DNA of 64,000 nt from Pachyseris speciosa (GCA_016490735.1 JAEMWC010000001.1:4551052-4615051), one strand, 5' to 3'; counted from the first letter of the stretch, positions 13,347-23,312 are shown. Notes: generated from the sequence alone by a model not told the origin. Program-made: numbers and translations.

Positions 13347-13496
13347 ATTACAGCATAGAAAGTGCTTTGTACGGATTTTTATTCACTCGTTGCAAAACTT
13401 TGGAAAACTCACTCGTTCGCTGCGCTCACTCGTTCGTTTTCCCAAGTTTTGCAACTCGTGAATAAAAGTCCGTACGTCGCACTTTCTATGCCGTAA
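13347..13496. mobile_element. Hairpin MITE with GAACGAGTG/CACTCGTTC core
   Basis: The two halves are inverted copies: ATTACAGCATAGAAAGTGC at the left, and its complement with one difference at the right. The centre is CACTCGTTCGCTGCGCTCAC. Related hairpins with the same core occur at 36590-36745 and 42446-42588, so this is a dispersed family. It is nested in the 12.5-13.8-kb element. Confidence 0.75.
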
Positions 13497-13835
13497 TCTA
13501 TATTTATTTCACTCCAAAACAGCAAACATTAGAAGAAAAAACAAATAACAAACACAGGGGACCTAGGTCCCATAGTCCCGGCTGTAACATGACTATTTCG
13601 CCATTTATACCGCGCCTGAAAAGAAAAGAGAAGAACAATATTATAACTAAGACTTGAGGTTCATGAGCCTGAAAACTAGGGGGAAAGGAAGGGTCGGGAC
13701 ATTGTTATATCTCTTCTCCTTTATCTTCGTATAATTAATATTACCTCAGGCCGCATAGCGGCCCTTGCATAATCTGTAATTATACTTCAGAACAGTCGTC
13801 TCGTGACGATATAACAGTGTAAGGTCGAAGAGAGC

Positions 13836-14774
13836 TCATGAACCTCCGCCAACAGAGGCCAAAACCCCACGTGCAACATTGGGATTGAACACTGGTCTGT
13901 AGTAAAATCGTACGAAAGTTGAGTTCTGAGACCAGTCAGAAAGGCTAAGAATGTCTTTAAGGGAAACCCCTGCATTCATAGCTGCTGAAGAGGCAGCACC
14001 TCTGACCGAATGTGCCTTAAATATACTAGTATCCACCCCAGCAGAAGAAAAGGTTACAACCCATCTACTTAGGGTTTCTGAGGAAATAGGTTTATTGGGA
14101 CGAATATAAGAAAGCAATAATTTGTTAGGTTTGGAATTGTCTGGGGAAGGACTAAAGTCCTTACTTTGAGTCTCGTATTCCTGCAGACAATTCACCACAC
14201 ACAGGGTAGAATTGCTGGGAAAACTGGCATGAAAGGAGGTCTTAGGGGTACTTTGAAATCGAGATTTCTTAGTTAACTCTGGGAGGTCAAAGACTCCCCC
14301 TTCAGGGACGAAACGTCTAAAACGGAGGTCATGAGCGACAATTTCCGAGACTCTTTCCATAGAAGTAAGACCCAGTAATATCCCCAATTTCTGAGATAGA
14401 ACTTTCAGGGACAGAAGGCTGTTACACCCTAAAGAGTCTATATAAGCCAGCACCTTCTGTACATCCCAGGTTCCAGAATAACGTGGCTGTGGGGGTCTGG
14501 AATTGAAAATGGCCTTCAACAGTTGGGTAACCAATGGGTGTTCTCCCACTCTAAGGGTGTTAATTTTAGGGTGTGTCATAGAGATAGCCAAGCGATACAC
14601 ATTGAGGGTTGTGTAAGCTTTGCCCAATTGAAATGCAAAAGCTAGAAACTCTAAAATGGCAGAGATATCTGCTTGAACTGGATTAATTTCCCTTTCAGAA
14701 TAGCAGCTAGCCCATTTCCTCCAAGCTGAGGCATAGGTATCTGAAGCACCTTTCGTCCATGCTGCGAAGAGCAA
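13836..14774 (-). pseudogene. DIRS-type tyrosine recombinase
   Basis: About 312 residues are open, beginning LLFAAWTKGASDTYASAW. There is no ATG at the open-frame start (TTG), and a stop lies just upstream, so the true N-terminus is missing or was fused to deleted sequence. The catalytic tyrosine-recombinase pattern is present in order: the Arg of SMERVSEI, then H-S-V-R in KAHSVRGAASS, then W and Tyr in DWSQNSTFVRFYYRP. The N-terminal part (KWASCYSER, LEFLAFAFQLGKAYTTLNVY) matches the SAM-like core-binding domain of DIRS/Ngaro recombinases. The catalytic domain itself shows no frameshift, so the insertion may be fairly young. Confidence 0.82.
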
Positions 14775-14835
14775 GTTTTAAGTTGATTTTGAAACTCCTG
14801 CCTCAGTATAGGATTGGCTGATAGAAGCCAACCTG

Positions 14836-15829
14836 CTAGCTGGAGGTTGGTGAGTGAGCTGAGAACTGGTCTCTATTGACTGGGGTTTGTCTGGGATGGT
14901 TGCTGAAAGGGTAACCTCTGTCTCTGGCTGGCCTCCCTCTGAAGCGGGAGAAGCCTCGGAATGGGCGACTGTACTGGTTGTTTCCAAAGGCACCAGCTCC
15001 TCGTCCCCCTCTGAATTTGAAAAGAGTGGTGCGTCCACGAAAAAACTGCTGATAACTTCTACCAACATTGGAAGCTTGCAGAAGGGTTTTAGCTGTCTCT
15101 GGTCGAGTTTTGAGACGCTCTTCAAAGCCATCACCAAACAGGTTTGTCTTGGCATCACGGACATTTTCAGGTGCTAGTGAAGCCAAGGACCCTTTACCAT
15201 TAATATTCTTAAGAACGACAGAACGGCGTTCTTTTGCCAGGAGAGCAGAAGCATTGCCAATCAAACGGAGCCCATGGGAAGATGCACTGAATAATGCTTG
15301 CACTTGATCAGAGGGCAACACTACTTCGCCATTTTCTTTGGCATTGGTGAATAAGTCATTCAAGTGCTCGTACAGAAAAGCCATCGGGCCAACTGCGTCT
15401 AATACCCGATCCTGGAGAAACTTATTTCGCTTGTCGGCCTGTTTGATGCCAGGTACAAGGCTAGACAAATATTCATCTAGCGTCGGTGTATAAGCTGCGT
15501 CCACATCCAGTCTGGGAAATTTGCGGCAGATTGTTTTCCTATCAAAAGACAGTAATGGTTTCCGGAAGGTATCGAGGAAAGCAGCTAACTGCTCACTCGC
15601 CAACCAGCGTGAGGAGGATGATGGGAAATCCTCGTAAGTTCTTCGTCATGGTCTAAACTTTCGCTCAAACGTGGTTGTTTAGATTGAGGTGGATTTAATT
15701 CACCATCTACGGTGGACACTGTATCAACCATTGTCCTAGCCGGTAATTGGGCCTTGAGCGCCCCGGCTTCTTTCGTTTGAGTGTCAGGTTGTTTAGCAGA
15801 AGCCTTGAGCGCTCCAGGTTGAAGAGGCT
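14836..15829 (-). pseudogene. DIRS-type gag-like ORF, frameshifted
   Basis: The open part (15603-14836, entered through TTG) reads ASEQLAAFLDTFRKPLLSF and ends in an Arg/Gly-rich tail (FRGGRGAGAFGN, RGFSRFRGRPARDRG). In-frame sequence upstream (EDFPSSSSRWLASEQ) continues to a TGA near 15635. The frame that joins it, ending DGELNPPQSKQPRLSESLD, lies one base off, so a frameshift near 15640 breaks the protein. A further related stretch (DPETLHLLRSALHVQADEVH) extends to about 15956. The gag at 23789 shares the same layout, including an LLxNA/LLGSA motif followed by a Lys/Arg-rich VLxNIN block and a basic Gly/Arg or Pro/Arg tail. Confidence 0.7.
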
Positions 15830-15963
15830 AGTGCACTTCATCAGCTTGAACGTGTAAAGCCGAGCGAAGCAAATGCAACGTTTCGGGATCGGGAAAAATG
15901 GACTTAACCAAATCACAAAGCGGAAGAATCACTGAAGCGTTTGGATGCAATACCTGACAGTGT

Positions 15964-17270
15964 GCGTTGGAACACGAATTACTGAGGATCGAAGAGGAAA
16001 TTGAAAAGACTAAAACACTTGTTAATCGAAGCACAAGCGCTGAAATTGCTCATCTAGACACAGTCATGCCGATTTTGAAAAACAAGTGGATTGTGATTTT
16101 GAAGAAGCTGGTTGCTTTGTTTTCGTAAAAAACGAATCATTAATAAACAAAGCAAGCTGTGAAGGAGTTGGCTCTGTCGGAACATTTATCAGCAAAACAA
16201 AAGCGCATCAGTCAAGTGCCGAAGGAAAAGGTATCAATGAAGCAACTGTTGGACTTGAAGCCTGGTTTGCTTTAAAAACACGAAATGCTGAGAATGAACA
16301 ATGTTACGAGGAGCTTGATTGTGTAACAATGGAAATCAGAAATCATCAGGGCCACGAGTGTACAGCGGAAGTCAAAGTAGAAGATAACAAAGATGGCACT
16401 TACCATATCAGCTGTTTTGCCAAAGAAACGGGATCATGCCAGACATCAGTGATGGTAAATGGAGAACATGTTGGTGGCAGTCCGTTTGCAGTTGAAATCA
16501 AAACCAGGCAATACAGACCAGTGCTATCTTTTGGCCAAGAAGGTCCGTCCGTTGGGATGTTTAAAAGACCTTGGGGGGTGGCAGTGAATGTACGTAATGA
16601 AATTGCTGTAACAGACAAAGATGACAATAGGGTTCAGGTATTTAAAATTGGTGGCACGTGCTTGCACTCTTTTGGGAGGGAAGGTGATGAAGACGAGGAA
16701 TTTGACAAACCTCGTGGAATAGCTTTCCTTGATAATGAAAACATCATAGTGGCTGACACTTCGAACCATCGAGCGCTTAGTCAATTTGGTGGTGAGGATA
16801 ATCTTGATCACCAGCTTAATTCTCCTTAAGGTTTATCTGTAGATAGCAACGGGATTATTGTTGTGGCTGATACAGGAAATGAGCTAGTTAAATTCTTCTC
16901 TCCCAGCGGCCAGTTTTTAGGTAAATTTGGTGGGGAGGACTTCTTAATGGAACCCGTTCACTGCATCCGGAAGGACAAGTATCTGATGGTATCAGATTAG
17001 GGTGATCTTTGTATTAAGGTGTTTAACGAGCAAGGTAAATTCTTGTATAAATTTGGAAAGAAAGGGAAGGGTGACGGGGAATTCCGTACCCCTCGTTGCG
17101 TGGCAGTTGACAGGGCAGAAACTTTGATGGTTTGTGATTCTTGTAATGACAAAGTACAGGTGTTCGATATAAGTGGAAAGTATATAGCAAAATTTGGAAC
17201 AAGAGGAAAAGATATTAGAGAATTTGGGCCAATCTCTGTCGCAGTTCTTACTGATGGTAGGACTCCATAG
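15964..17270 (+). pseudogene. TRIM-NHL copy A (coiled coil end, filamin, NHL), decayed
   Basis: Related to copy C of this window and to TRIM2/3/71-type E3 ubiquitin ligases. It begins abruptly after the DIRS gag within the coiled coil (ELLRIEEEIEKTKTLVNRS). A small deletion and frame change follow near 16070, then a filamin/ABP280 domain (VDCDFEEAGCF to GGSPFAVEIKTRQYR) and NHL repeats (GVAVNVRNEIAVTD, GIAFLDNENIIVAD, CVAVDRAETLMVCD). Lesions: loss of about 10 residues in SNHRALSQFGG compared with copy C, an in-frame TAA at 16827-16829, TAG at 16998-17000, and a premature end at TAG 17268. RING and B-boxes are missing, removed by or before the DIRS insertion. Confidence 0.85.
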
Positions 17271-17908
17271 TATCATACTATTGTAATTAACACTATTGTA
17301 ATTAATTATTCCTACGACCGCTGACAGTGTGCATATATGTGTTTATGAGGTAGCACAATAAATGTGAAATGAATGAAAAATGACTGTGTCCGAAATACTT
17401 AATAACCGTATTCAGTTATTTGAGAAGATATCGTCTGATAAATAAACCGAAAATTTTGTTAATTAGAAATTTTGCTGATGTTAACTTAACAGTCAGATTT
17501 AGTTAATGTTAGTCTTTTTATACTGCCTCCTTTCTTGTGTAAATAAAGATTTGTAATAGAGATTGTCACAGAAAAAAAACCTACATTTAGTTGAATCAAG
17601 TGCTAGTCTATGAAACGCTTTTATTGCTTGCAACAGTTGAGATTCCATGTCTCAGATATCGGCCAACACAGCAATTTATATATATCAACTAATTACAAAC
17701 ACCTATCAAAGCAATATTATGTAGGTTTTGTACTCTAGTTGTGCTATATATTTTCGTTTGAGGTCATGCACTTTTCAATTTTCGATGTATAAACATCGGT
17801 GTTTACTATGTGTTCAAATGAATATGAGGCACTGAGGAATAAATTTTATTTTTACACGATCTTTGTTTATTGAAAGAAAACCTCGTTCTCGACTTACAAT
17901 ATTTCAAG
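17271..17908. other. 3' flank of copy A, duplicated behind copies B and C
   Basis: No gene is present. The sequence aligns by eye with that after copy B (20372-20750) and after copy C (30082-30640): shared landmarks are a CTTTTATTGCTTGCAACAG-like stretch, AGCAATATTATGTA, and ATAAATTTTAAT near a TTACAATATTTC stretch. It continues at 19301-19410 beyond the ribozyme array, so the duplication unit includes gene plus downstream DNA. Confidence 0.65.
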
Positions 17909-18029
17909 GATACTTCACAAATTAATGTGATCAAGTAAGCTGAAGCCACTCAAAAGGCACTAAGGCCACAAGGTAGCGGGCATTACCCCTTAAATCTACC
18001 AAAGCAAAGATTGAGCCCAAGCATTAGCA

Positions 18030-18074
18030 GCCATGGACAGCTGTTTCGGCCTTGTTAGGCCTCATCAGCATGGC
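18030..18074 (-). ncRNA. Type-I hammerhead ribozyme, unit 1
   Basis: Read on the - strand: stem I GCCATG, core CTGATGAG, stem II GCC/GGC with TAACAA loop, CGAAAC, very short stem III CAG/CTG, then GTC (predicted cleavage after C) and stem I return CATGGC. All invariant hammerhead bases are present. The self-complementary stem III without a real loop suggests that it works best as a dimer. Confidence 0.85.
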
Positions 18075-18283
18075 ATAGCTAACGCTCAGGCTCAAGTACC
18101 CACATATCAATAAAACAAGCAATGAAAACGTAAAGCTTGTGGGATGTGGCTGGAGTGACAAGGATACTTCACAAATTAATGTGATCAAGTAAGCTGAAGC
18201 CACTCAAAAGGCACTAAGGCCACAAGGTAGCGGGCATTACCCCTTAAATCTACCAAAGCAAAGATTGAGCCCAAGCATTAGCA

Positions 18284-18328
18284 GCCATGGACAGCTGTTT
18301 CGGCCTTGTTAGGCCTCATCAGCATGGC
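18284..18328 (-). ncRNA. Type-I hammerhead ribozyme, unit 2
   Basis: Identical in core to unit 1 and exactly 254 bp further along, on the - strand: CTGATGAG, GCC-TAACAA-GGC, CGAAAC, GTC, with stem I GCCATG/CATGGC. Tandem spacing would let a transcript be cut to 254-nt monomers. Confidence 0.85.
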
Positions 18329-18572
18329 ATAGCTAACGCTCAGGCTCAAGTACCCACATATCAATAAAACAAGCAATGAAAACGTAAAGCTTGTGGGATG
18401 TGGCTGGAGTGACAAGGATACTTCACAAATTAATGTGATCAAGTAAGCTGGAGTGACAAGGATACTTCACAAATTAATGTGATCAAGTAAGCTGAAGCCA
18501 CATCCCACAAGCTTTACGTTTTCATTGCTTGTTTTATTGATATGTGGGTACTTGAGCCTGAGCGTTAGCTAT

Positions 18573-18617
18573 GCCATGCTGATGAGGCCTAACAAGGCCG
18601 AAACAGCTGTCCATGGC
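18573..18617 (+). ncRNA. Type-I hammerhead ribozyme, unit 3 (inverted block)
   Basis: On the + strand: stem I 18573-18578, CTGATGAG 18579-18586, stem II with TAACAA loop, CGAAAC, then GTC at 18609-18611 and stem I return CATGGC 18612-18617. It is the first ribozyme of the oppositely oriented block. Confidence 0.85.
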
Positions 18618-18826
18618 TGCTAATGCTTGGGCTCAATCTTTGCTTTGGTAGATTTAAGGGGTAATGCCCGCTACCTTGTGGCCTTAGTGCCTTTTGAGTG
18701 GCTTCAGCTTACTTGATCACATTAATTTGTGAAGTATCCTTGTCACTCCAGCCACATCCCACAAGCTTTACGTTTTCATTGCTTGTTTTATTGATATGTG
18801 GGTACTTGAGCCTGAGCGTTAGCTAT

Positions 18827-18870
18827 GCCATCTGATGAGGCCTAACAAGGCCGAAACAGCTGTCCATGGC
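18827..18870 (+). ncRNA. Type-I hammerhead ribozyme, unit 4, stem I shortened
   Basis: Same core as the others, but one base is lost between stem I and the core (GCCAT-CTGATGAG), so stem I is 5 bp and not 6. The conserved core bases remain, so activity may be reduced but not obviously lost. Confidence 0.8.
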
Positions 18871-19079
18871 TGCTAATGCTTGGGCTCAATCTTTGCTTTG
18901 GTAGATTTAAGGGGTAATGCCCGCTACCTTGTGGCCTTAGTGCCTTTTGAGTGGCTTCAGCTTACTTGATCACATTAATTTGTGAAGTATCCTTGTCACT
19001 CCAGCCACATCCCACAAGCTTTACGTTTTCATTGCTTGTTTTATTGATATGTGGGTACTTGAGCCTGAGCGTTAGCTAT

Positions 19080-19124
19080 GCCATGCTGATGAGGCCTAAC
19101 AAGGCCGAAACAGCTGTCCATGGC
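19080..19124 (+). ncRNA. Type-I hammerhead ribozyme, unit 5
   Basis: Complete core and 6-bp stem I on the + strand, 253 bp after unit 4; the missing base lies in unit 4. Units 3-5 are in head-to-tail order. Confidence 0.85.
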
Positions 19125-19422
19125 TGCTAATGCTTGGGCTCAATCTTTGCTTTGGTAGATTTAAGGGGTAATGCCCGCTACCTTGTGGCCTTAGTGCCTT
19201 TTGAGTGGCTTCAGCTTACTTGATCACATTAATTTGTGAAGTATCCTTGTCACTCCAGCCACATCCCACAAGCTTTACGTTTTCATTACAATATTTCAAG
19301 CCTCTAACTAAATAAATTTGAGAGGACAGTTAACTCAAAGTTGAAGAGCTGTGTCAAATGCATCATTAAGAGACTGTTAACCTTCCTGTTACACCCTTTG
19401 AATACGCGCATATCGCCCTCTA

Positions 19423-20371
19423 CAAAGATGGCACTTACAATATCAGCTATTATGCCAAAGAATCGGGATCATGCCAGGCATCAGTGATGGTAAATGGAAA
19501 ACATGTTCATTGCAGACCCTTTGGTGTTGAAATCAACTGAAACCAGATCGTACAGACTCTGTACTGTGCAGGTGTGTACTGTCTGTCAGTTGGAAACTTT
19601 GAAAGTCCTTGGGGGCTAGCAGTGAGTAAATGTAATGAATTTTCTTTAAGTGACAGAGATAACATTAGGACTCAGCTATTTACAAGTTCTTGCAGTTATG
19701 AAAGGTGTTTTGGCAGACAGGGTGATCAAGAAGGGGAATTTAGCTTATCTCGTGGGATAGCTTTCCTTGGTAATGAAAACGTAGTAGCGTCAGACAGCTC
19801 CAATCATCTAATGCATTTCTTAGTGGGGAGGGGCGGAAGTACCTTAGTACTGTGTTGAGGGAAATCTTGATCACCAGCTTAAATCTCCTAAAGGTTTATC
19901 TGTAGATAGTAACGTAAACATTGTTGCTTATTTAGGTAACAAGCTAATAAAATTGTTCTCTCCCAGCTGCCAGTTGTTACGTAAAATTAATTTGGCGAGC
20001 AAGAGTCTAATTTTTATCCGTTCACTACATCCAGAAGGATAAGTAGCTGATAGTATCAGATTGGGGTGATCAGTGTATCATGGTCTTTAACGGGAAGGGT
20101 GAATTCTTATATCAGTTGTGAAAGAACGAGTATGGAGCATACGATAAACCGTTTTGCTTGTCAGTTGACAATGCAGGAAATGCAATGGTCTGTTGTTTTG
20201 TAATCACAGTGAACACGTTAATGATCTTAAGGGGAAAAAATATGTAACAGAAATTGGAGGAACGGGAGAAAAATTGGGAGAGTTTGATGGAGCAGTCTCT
20301 GTCGCAATTCGTACTGATGGCAGAATAGTTGTGTCGCTCCTCTGTGACAACTGTATTCAGATATTTGATTA
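19423..20371 (+). pseudogene. TRIM-NHL copy B, filamin end and NHL, heavily decayed
   Basis: Starts within the filamin domain ([25 protein letters not shown]) and continues through degraded NHL repeats (GNFESPWGLAVSKCNEFSLSD; RGIAFLGNENVVASD) to an ending resembling copy C (IQIFD then TAG at about 20371). Multiple frameshifts and in-frame stops occur, for example the TGA after the GVEIN segment near 19539 and stops near 19858 and 20120. The sequence before it matches DNA behind copy C, so B is a tandem truncated duplicate. Confidence 0.75.
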
Positions 20372-20756
20372 GGCATCGTGTTATAAGTATATTTTAAAGG
20401 CAATGTGCTTGCATTATCAACTTTTTTATTAGAAGGCTTTCAGCGTAACTAAACAAATAAATTTCGATAATTGTTATTTCGTGAGCAAAGGATTGCAATC
20501 GGGAGATTATGGAGATTTGTACCTAAAAAAGTAGATTTTTTTGAATGAAGTGTCAGTCTATACAACACTTTTATCGCTTATAACAGTTGAGATTACATCT
20601 CAGATTAGGCCCAAGAGAATAAGTTATGCATGTCGAGTACTTACAAATATCTATACCAAAGCAATATGATGTACTTTTTGTACTTGAATTGTAGCAATAC
20701 TGTTTTCCGTAGAGGTAATGGACTGTTGCTTTTTCGGTGTATAAACCACACGTTTC

Positions 20757-20981
20757 ATCCACGATCGCGTGAAAGAACATCTCAAAAGCGGAAATTCATC
20801 CATAAGCAAACATATCACCATATGGCAAAACAAAGATTACAAAGGCATCGAAGTTAAAATCATTGTACTAGAAAACGACCCAGTAAACCCACGCCTATTT
20901 GAAGCATTTTACATAAGAAAAAGCAAACCAACACTTAACTCCCGAGAAGAATGTACCGAATTTGCGGACCTATTGTTCTGA
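20757..20981 (+). pseudogene. Penelope-like element C-terminus (GIY-YIG region fragment)
   Basis: The open frame reads VKEHLKSGNSSISKHITIW, then LFEAFYIRKSKPTLNSREEC and a short end with stop TGA. EA-x-YIRK-x-KP-x-LN-x-R-x-E is the usual end of the GIY-YIG endonuclease of Penelope-like retroelements; a LINE-type relative is possible. The N-terminal GIY-YIG motifs and the whole RT are missing. It is inserted in the flank of copy B: homology with the other flanks ends near 20750. Only 1.5 kb separates it from the ribozyme array. Confidence 0.65.
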
Positions 20982-21120
20982 TGACTCTTTAACAACACTG
21001 GATCCTCTCACAGTGACACTCGCTCATTGTCATCGATTGTTCAACATGAGTGTGTTCTGTATGATAAAGTAGACATGGAGCTGAAAATAAACTGTATTTT
21101 AGCACCACCGTACGGGGATT

Positions 21121-21165
21121 CGAAAAGCAGACGTTTCGAGCTTTAGCCCTTCGTCGGAGAGAATC
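21121..21165 (-). ncRNA. Degenerate hammerhead-like motif
   Basis: The - strand reads CCGACGAAGGGCTAAAGCTC followed by GAAACGTC. This is close to a hammerhead of the CTGACGA ... GAAAC ... GTC type found in Penelope elements, but the second core base is C where U is required. It lies 140 bp after the Penelope fragment, consistent with a decayed element end. It is probably inactive. Confidence 0.5.
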
Positions 21166-21582
21166 GAGGAATTGTGGGTTGTGTATGGTTAAAATACAGA
21201 ATATGGAGCTACGCTATTGGTGGTAACATGGTAACGTGAAAAACAGGAACAAATTAATTGAACGCAAAAAAATTTGCAAAGAGTATGTGATATTATTTTA
21301 AGGATTAAGGTCCCTGGGCGGTCGGTCAAGCATTCGTAACTAGCAAACAATATGACGGTCTGGAGACCATAAATCTAGAAAAAAAGCTGCACAGTTTTAA
21401 CAAAGGGATCAAGGGAATCTCGCATAGTCCACAATCATCATGATGCTACATCGGCTCTTCCATGATCATAAAGGTCCTTCCCGAGATAATTTCTCCGGCC
21501 CAGGCCCTTTGGGCCAGGGACGGAGTCATGAATTCGGCTGTGGTCACACAAATCTGCAAAATTGCGCAATCAGGTGACGTAG

Positions 21583-22229
21583 TCTCAGGCACTGTTTACA
21601 AGGACGCGGTTTCATTTGTAACCGCATTGCTTTCGATGCGGTTACGCCTTTCGTTTACACGGCGCCGGTCGAGTTCGTTATCAGAACTGGGTCGTTTTGA
21701 AAACGCATTCAAAAGTTGAGCGTTTTCAAAACGATACGGTTTCATTGGTCGTGTAAACGGCGAAACCGCATCGATTTAAAAATGGTTACCTGTTTTGGTG
21801 CGAAATTGGTTGGCTCGCGAAGGGTAAATATGGTGAACCTTGCACGGAGTGCAGCGCTTTGTTGTACAATAACAATTTAAGTTCGCTTTTTCAGCTTTCA
21901 TATATTTTACTCTCTATAAACCGAGAGGCATCTCGTAATAACAGGCAGAGATGTCTTGACATGTTGACTTTTTCGTCGATACGCTCCAGAGTAACGAAGA
22001 GAAAAGCAAAACGACGATTCTGGATTCGGACTGGGAGAAGTCGTGTTTGGTGGAACAACGTTTTGGACGGTGTTATGCTCCCAGAAGAATGCCTAAGAAC
22101 GAGATCGCAATGACGTAAACGGTCGGATAGGTTCCGTGTAAACTTTGAAACCGTGTCGTTTTTAATGCAGTTTCGAGGTCTTGAAACCGTATCGATTGGA
22201 AATCACGTCCGTGTAAACGAAGCCTCGGT
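21583..22229. mobile_element. MITE with TTTACACGGACG-type ends
   Basis: The left part (CTCAGGCACTGTTTACAAGG then ACGCGGTTTC) matches the reverse complement of the right part (GAAATCACGTCCGTGTAAAC then GAAGCCTCGG) with several differences. Inside, GATGCGGTTAC and CGTTTTCAAAACG-type palindromes recur. The open frames here are not gene-like. Exact ends and target duplication are uncertain. Confidence 0.55.
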
Positions 22230-22586
22230 GCACCTAGGTGGCTTTTTCACCATGTGCTCGATCTAGCACTCATTACAGACTGACTTGTGGTAGCAAGGTA
22301 AACCTGAGTCTTGTGTATTCTTTGTGATTTCAGTTGCGTTGCAACTTTTACCCAAATCATAAGAGACTGCAACATTCTCGAAACAGTCCATTGCAAATAA
22401 ACTTGAATGCTAGTGAATGCCGGTATGCCAAACTTATCAAAGTACGACTGAATACGTGAACAAAAAGTGATTCGACTGAAAACAGAAATGCATTCTTTAG
22501 AATCTGAGGGATAAAATTGCTACGTAAACAAGTTAGTGATGGCCATAATTATTGTTGCCCAGAATCTGCAGTAACATCTAGACTTT

Positions 22587-23312
22587 AGGGACTTTAAGCA
22601 AGGACTACGGAAGCGTCTAGTTGTACGAAAAGTTTGTAATCTTTTTCTCCTCGGTGAAGTGGCAGAAGTGGGTACGTCATGCCATATGTTAAAGAAATAA
22701 GAGATTTGCTTCTTCTTTCTCCTTTCTCACGGTGTAAATTTTATTTCTGTACACAACACAACATCATTTTGTCGACTCCATTCTATGCGCCTAAAAACAA
22801 CAAAATTATAACATAATATCGAACTTGATTTTCCAATCATGCGCTTTCCTCGCCCAAGTGCTAATATACAAGTTCCAATAAGTAAAATATTTCCATAATG
22901 AAAGGTTTCCGAATTCCATTATTTGGAAAAGGCGTGCCAAGAATCGTGAAAGCTGGTTAATTACATTCCTTTCACAGCTCGCCAGAAACATGTTGTCAGT
23001 TGAGTTTCAAGCCGCCCACTGCATTTAGTGCTCAAAATCGAGAAATGTTTTTGGAGAAATCACTAACGACGGCCAAAAGGGGATAAAATATCTGTATGTT
23101 GCCGTTTAGGTTCAAACACTGGCATAAGAAGCATGTACATTGTAGGAAAATACATCAACAGACTTACGTACTTTCCACTCCGGCCCGCCATGATTCCTAC
23201 GTATTCGGCGAGCTGACTACGGCTAGAAACCAGACCAATGACGCGTGACGGGAAGCAAAATTACTTCCGGTCACCGTACTAGACGCTTCCGTAGTCCTTG
23301 CTTAAAGTCCCT
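22587..23312. mobile_element. 726-bp TIR element (AGGGACTTTAAGCAAGGACT)
   Basis: About 35 bp at each end are perfect inverted copies, beginning AGGGACTTTAAGC at 22587 and ending GCTTAAAGTCCCT at 23312. TTT on both sides may be a 3-bp target duplication. No transposase is encoded; the only ORF inside (61 codons) is unremarkable. It is non-autonomous. Confidence 0.75.

Larger units (their letters stand above)
12543..13776. mobile_element. 1.2-kb non-autonomous DNA transposon with ~60-bp TIRs
   Basis: The left end (CAGATTATGCAA then GCGGCCTGAGGTA, continuing to about 12605) is repeated in reverse complement at 13715-13776. TA flanks both sides (12541-12542, 13777-13778). Inside are a short ORF from an ATG at 12881, a hairpin at 12691-12766, and a second nested hairpin MITE at 13347-13496. 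The element abuts the 3' end of a DIRS-like recombinase ORF. An alternative is that the right TIR belongs to the DIRS element; the symmetric TA and CAG ends favour a separate transposon. Confidence 0.65.
13790..15960 (-). mobile_element. DIRS-type retrotransposon remnant A (gag + tyrosine recombinase)
   Basis: On the - strand, a gag-like region (about 15960 to 14836) is followed directly by a DIRS-type tyrosine recombinase (14774-13836). Reverse transcriptase, RNase H and methyltransferase, expected between or overlapping them in DIRS elements, are absent; fewer than 70 bases separate the two ORFs. The upstream end cuts straight into TRIM-NHL copy A at about 15960. DIRS elements use a recombinase and not an integrase, so no target duplication is expected, and none was seen. 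Confidence 0.75.
17909..19285. mobile_element. Hammerhead-ribozyme repeat array (retrozyme/Penelope-type) with 15-bp TSD
   Basis: A 1,377-bp insertion made only of copies of a 254-bp unit. Two units run in one direction (about 17909-18416), a partial unit and a short duplicated 43-bp piece mark the switch (about 18410-18495), then three units run in the opposite direction to 19285. TTACAATATTTCAAG stands at 17894-17908 and at 19286-19300. The uninterrupted site with TTACAATATTTC is seen in the paralogous flank near 30474, so this is a genuine target duplication. Each full unit holds one hammerhead ribozyme core. No protein is encoded. Such HHR tandem units are known from Penelope-like elements and animal retrozymes; assignment between the two is inference. 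Confidence 0.88.

Noticed and set aside
17909..19285. CRISPR-like or centromeric satellite array
   Set aside because: There are no short direct repeats with unique spacers. The array is short, inverted, flanked by a target duplication, and contains hammerhead cores.
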